Assembly: GCA_964534175.1 (NCBI GenBank)
Contig: CAZHNS010000011.1
Location: forward strand, 1 to 61,328
Length of the DNA stretch: 61,328 bases
Source of the DNA: JAFGHJ01 sp964534175
GTDB lineage: Bacteria; Hydrothermota; UBA3072
Reading direction: 5' to 3'
The translations under genes were made by a program, and so were the position numbers. Under the pieces are notes generated by a model, which saw nothing but the letters and a program-made list of their open reading frames with translations, ran no database searches and was not told the DNA's origin. Of this stretch, positions 59,703 through 61,328 are shown in pieces. Numbering within the stretch: the first letter of the stretch is position 1; every line of letters starts with the position of its first letter.

Positions 59703-61010
59703 ATGAAGAAATTATTATTTTTGTTACTGGTGCCCTCGGTGTTATTAGGCCAAATGGGGTACATTGACAGGAAAGGGAAGATGGTAATCAAACCACAATT
59801 CAGTGAAGCTTGGGGTTTCTCCGAAGGCTTAGCTGCTGTAAAGAAATACGATAGTTGGGGTTATATCGATAAGACAGGCAATATAGCAATTAATCCACAG
59901 TTTGAAGGAGTAAGGAACTTTTCAGGAGGAATAGCAAGGGTATGGAAAGCTGGTAAATACGGATATATCGACAAAAACGGTAAGTGGGTAATAGAACCGC
60001 AATTTGAGGCTATTTGGGAATTTTCTGAAGAATTGGTAAAAGTAAAAGAAAAAGGCAAATGTGGATTGATAAATAAAAAGGGGGAAACGGTAGTAGAACC
60101 ACAATTTGAAGATATTAGAAGTTTTTCCGAAGGATTGGCGAGAGTGGCGAAGCGTAAATGGATAGGCTTCGAATTCGGCTATATTAATAAGATGGGCAAG
60201 TTGGAGATAAATTTCCAATTTGCCAAAGCCGGAAGTTTTTCGGAGGGAGTAGCACCAGTAGCAAAACGTGTCTGGTTAAGAATAAAATATGGCTACATCG
60301 ACGAAACAGGCGCGTGGGTTATCAAGCCACAACTTGAAGAAGCAAAGAGTTTTTCTGAAGGGGTAGCGCCAGCAAAGAAAGGTAACAAATGGGGGTATCT
60401 CGACAAAACAGGAATATGGGTTATAAAACCTCAATTTGATAATGCATGGAGTTTCTCCGATGGAGTAGCGGTTGTGGAGAAAGATAAAAAGTTTGGCTAT
60501 GTTAATAAATCGGGTGAAATGATAATACACCCACAATTTGATTATGTCGGGAGTTTTTCCGAAGGATTGGCAGTAATAAAAAAATGGGGAACATACGGAT
60601 ACATAGATAAGACAGGAAACATAGCAATCAATCCACAATTTGATGAAGCTGATCTCTTCTCGGGAGGATGGGCTAAAGTAAAAAAAGCTGGCAAATTCGG
60701 ATATATAGATAAAAACGGTAAGTGGGTAATAGAACCGCAATTTGATTATATCAGTAGTTTTTCCGAAGGCTTAGCAATGTTTTATAAAGACTGGAAAAGT
60801 GGATACATCAACAAGAGAGGAGAAGTAATTGTAGAATCACAATTTGATGATGCTGTGACTTTTTCTGAAGGAGTGGCAGCAGTAAAGAGAAATGGAAAAT
60901 ACGGTTACATTAACAAAACTGGTAAATGGGTAATTGAACCACAGTTTAAAAGTGCTGGCAGCTTTTTTGAAGGACTGGCGGCAGTAAGGGTTATAAAGAT
61001 ATCGCACTAA
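59703..61010 (+). CDS. secreted 12-unit WG-repeat protein
   Basis: 435 aa. Short signal peptide (MKKLLFLLLVPSVLLGQ). The whole mature protein is 12 tandem WG repeats of about 34 residues with core GYIDKTGxWVIxPQFDxAxxFSEGLAxV. Units 2-3 and 9-10 are nearly identical to each other (GYIDKTGNIAINPQF then GYIDKNGKWVIEPQF), and their DNA shares long identical stretches, showing recent internal duplication. WG (KWG) repeats form beta-rich surface proteins of unknown partner specificity. Located inside the recombinase-bounded segment and divergent from the HEAT-repeat gene. Confidence 0.92.
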   Translation: MKKLLFLLLVPSVLLGQMGYIDRKGKMVIKPQFSEAWGFSEGLAAVKKYDSWGYIDKTGNIAINPQFEGVRNFSGGIARVWKAGKYGYIDKNGKWVIEPQFEAIWEFSEELVKVKEKGKCGLINKKGETVVEPQFEDIRSFSEGLARVAKRKWIGFEFGYINKMGKLEINFQFAKAGSFSEGVAPVAKRVWLRIKYGYIDETGAWVIKPQLEEAKSFSEGVAPAKKGNKWGYLDKTGIWVIKPQFDNAWSFSDGVAVVEKDKKFGYVNKSGEMIIHPQFDYVGSFSEGLAVIKKWGTYGYIDKTGNIAINPQFDEADLFSGGWAKVKKAGKFGYIDKNGKWVIEPQFDYISSFSEGLAMFYKDWKSGYINKRGEVIVESQFDDAVTFSEGVAAVKRNGKYGYINKTGKWVIEPQFKSAGSFFEGLAAVRVIKISH

Positions 61011-61032
61011 TGGGCTTCACTTAATACAAAAC

Positions 61033-61327
61033 AAAAAAAACCGGTTCGATTTTTCGTAAGAAAAACGCCGCCGAAGGTGGCGACTTTGTTTTAAAAAATA
61101 GGCAATTAACTTTTTCTTTTATTTTTCCTTTTGATTTTATTTCTTCTTTTTCTTCAAACTCTTTAAATTCTTCTCTTTACAACAATTATTTTAAAAAGGA
61201 TTCTTCTTTTTTGGGTGGGGCGGTCGGGTCTTTTTCTGATATTTTTTCCGATTTTTCGTCGATTAGTAAAAATTGGCTGTCTATCGCCGACGAAGTTAGG
61301 CGATGGGCAGAGCAACAATCCCGATAA
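61033..61327 (+). pseudogene. orphan recombinase 3' fragment (inverted repeat arm 2)
   Basis: In-frame remnant of the same recombinase 3' coding end, on the opposite strand to the intact gene, with an in-frame stop just upstream at 61022. Compared with arm 1 it carries 33 extra bases (61050-61082) that keep the frame, turning GSNFVLK into GS-IFRKKNAAEGGD-FVLK. After the shared SKNWL it continues SIADEVRRWAEQQSR then TAA at 61325. That ending resembles a normal serine-recombinase C-terminus and may be the native one replaced in the intact gene. Confidence 0.85.
61050..61082. repeat. 33-nt double-palindrome insertion
   Basis: Two adjacent hairpins: TTTTTC-GTAA-GAAAAA and CGCCGCC-GAA-GGTGGCG (one G-T). 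Present only in arm 2 of the recombinase repeat; length is a multiple of three and the reading frame stays open. Confidence 0.8.
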
Positions 61328-61328
61328 G

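Noticed and set aside
61033..61327. Second functional recombinase gene
   Set aside because: Only the 3' end is present, with an in-frame stop directly upstream; kept as a pseudogene fragment.

Overview
This looks like about 61 kb of an AT-rich genome from an uncultured, double-membraned (Gram-negative type) bacterium. Outer-membrane biology is implied by LolA, ExbB/ExbD/TonB, a BamE-like lipoprotein and a secreted beta-barrel candidate. A C-terminal sorting domain of the Por/type IX secretion style and long FN3/FecR surface proteins resemble lineages such as WOR-3/Stahlbacteria, Cloacimonadota or Fibrobacterota. That placement is inference from gene style; no 16S rRNA gene is present. Several genes carry a clear -35/-10 pair whose -10 lies only 5-10 bases before the start codon, so leaderless mRNAs seem common.

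Layout. 1-1.9 kb: dTDP-rhamnose genes rfbD-rfbC-rfbB (minus), rfbB running off the edge. 2-8 kb: a BamE-like lipoprotein, a radical SAM enzyme, an AbiEi-like regulator divergent from a DUF3467 gene, a membrane protein. 6-11.7 kb: minus-strand run ftsK-lolA-IMPase-dCMP deaminase-PQQ-like propeller. 12-25.7 kb: envelope block, with a sorting-domain protein, then a tight four-gene operon (1274-aa secreted protein, FecR-FN3 protein, papain-like protein, beta-barrel), then an output-less tandem receiver protein. 25.7-28.2 kb: two ECF ATPases and an M23 peptidase. 28.3-37.2 kb: alkaline phosphatase, OsmC, ClpB-like disaggregase, glycerate kinase, M48 peptidase, six-hairpin glycosidase. 37.4-41.1 kb: TPR / ExeA-like ATPase / TPR. 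41.5-48.2 kb: ecfT-pyrG and cmk-plsC-ispH-rpsA (S1 with a very acidic tail). 48.5-56.2 kb: plus-strand run exbB-exbD-tonB-nptA-like-scpA-recJ-rodA-comF, then rpsT, tRNA-Cys and tRNA-Gly on minus. 56.7-57.3 kb: ferredoxin, tRNA-Glu, tRNA-Gln. 57.2-61.3 kb: an accessory island abutting tRNA-Gln.

The island is the most unusual part. A large serine recombinase gene reads into the antisense of tRNA-Gln. A HEAT-repeat protein and a 12-unit WG-repeat protein lie beyond it on divergent promoters. The last 300 bases hold a second copy of the recombinase 3' end in opposite orientation, giving a 197-bp inverted repeat without visible mismatches plus a 17-bp extension. The second copy differs by an in-frame 33-nt double-palindrome insertion and a different C-terminus. 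This could be an invertible or rearranged mobile segment, or an assembly fold-back at a contig end.

A second genome-wide oddity is that the larger intergenic gaps are filled by degenerate short tandem arrays of period 7, 8 or 9, often arranged as inverted arms. They mark most operon boundaries here. No CRISPR array, rRNA gene or transposase was seen.
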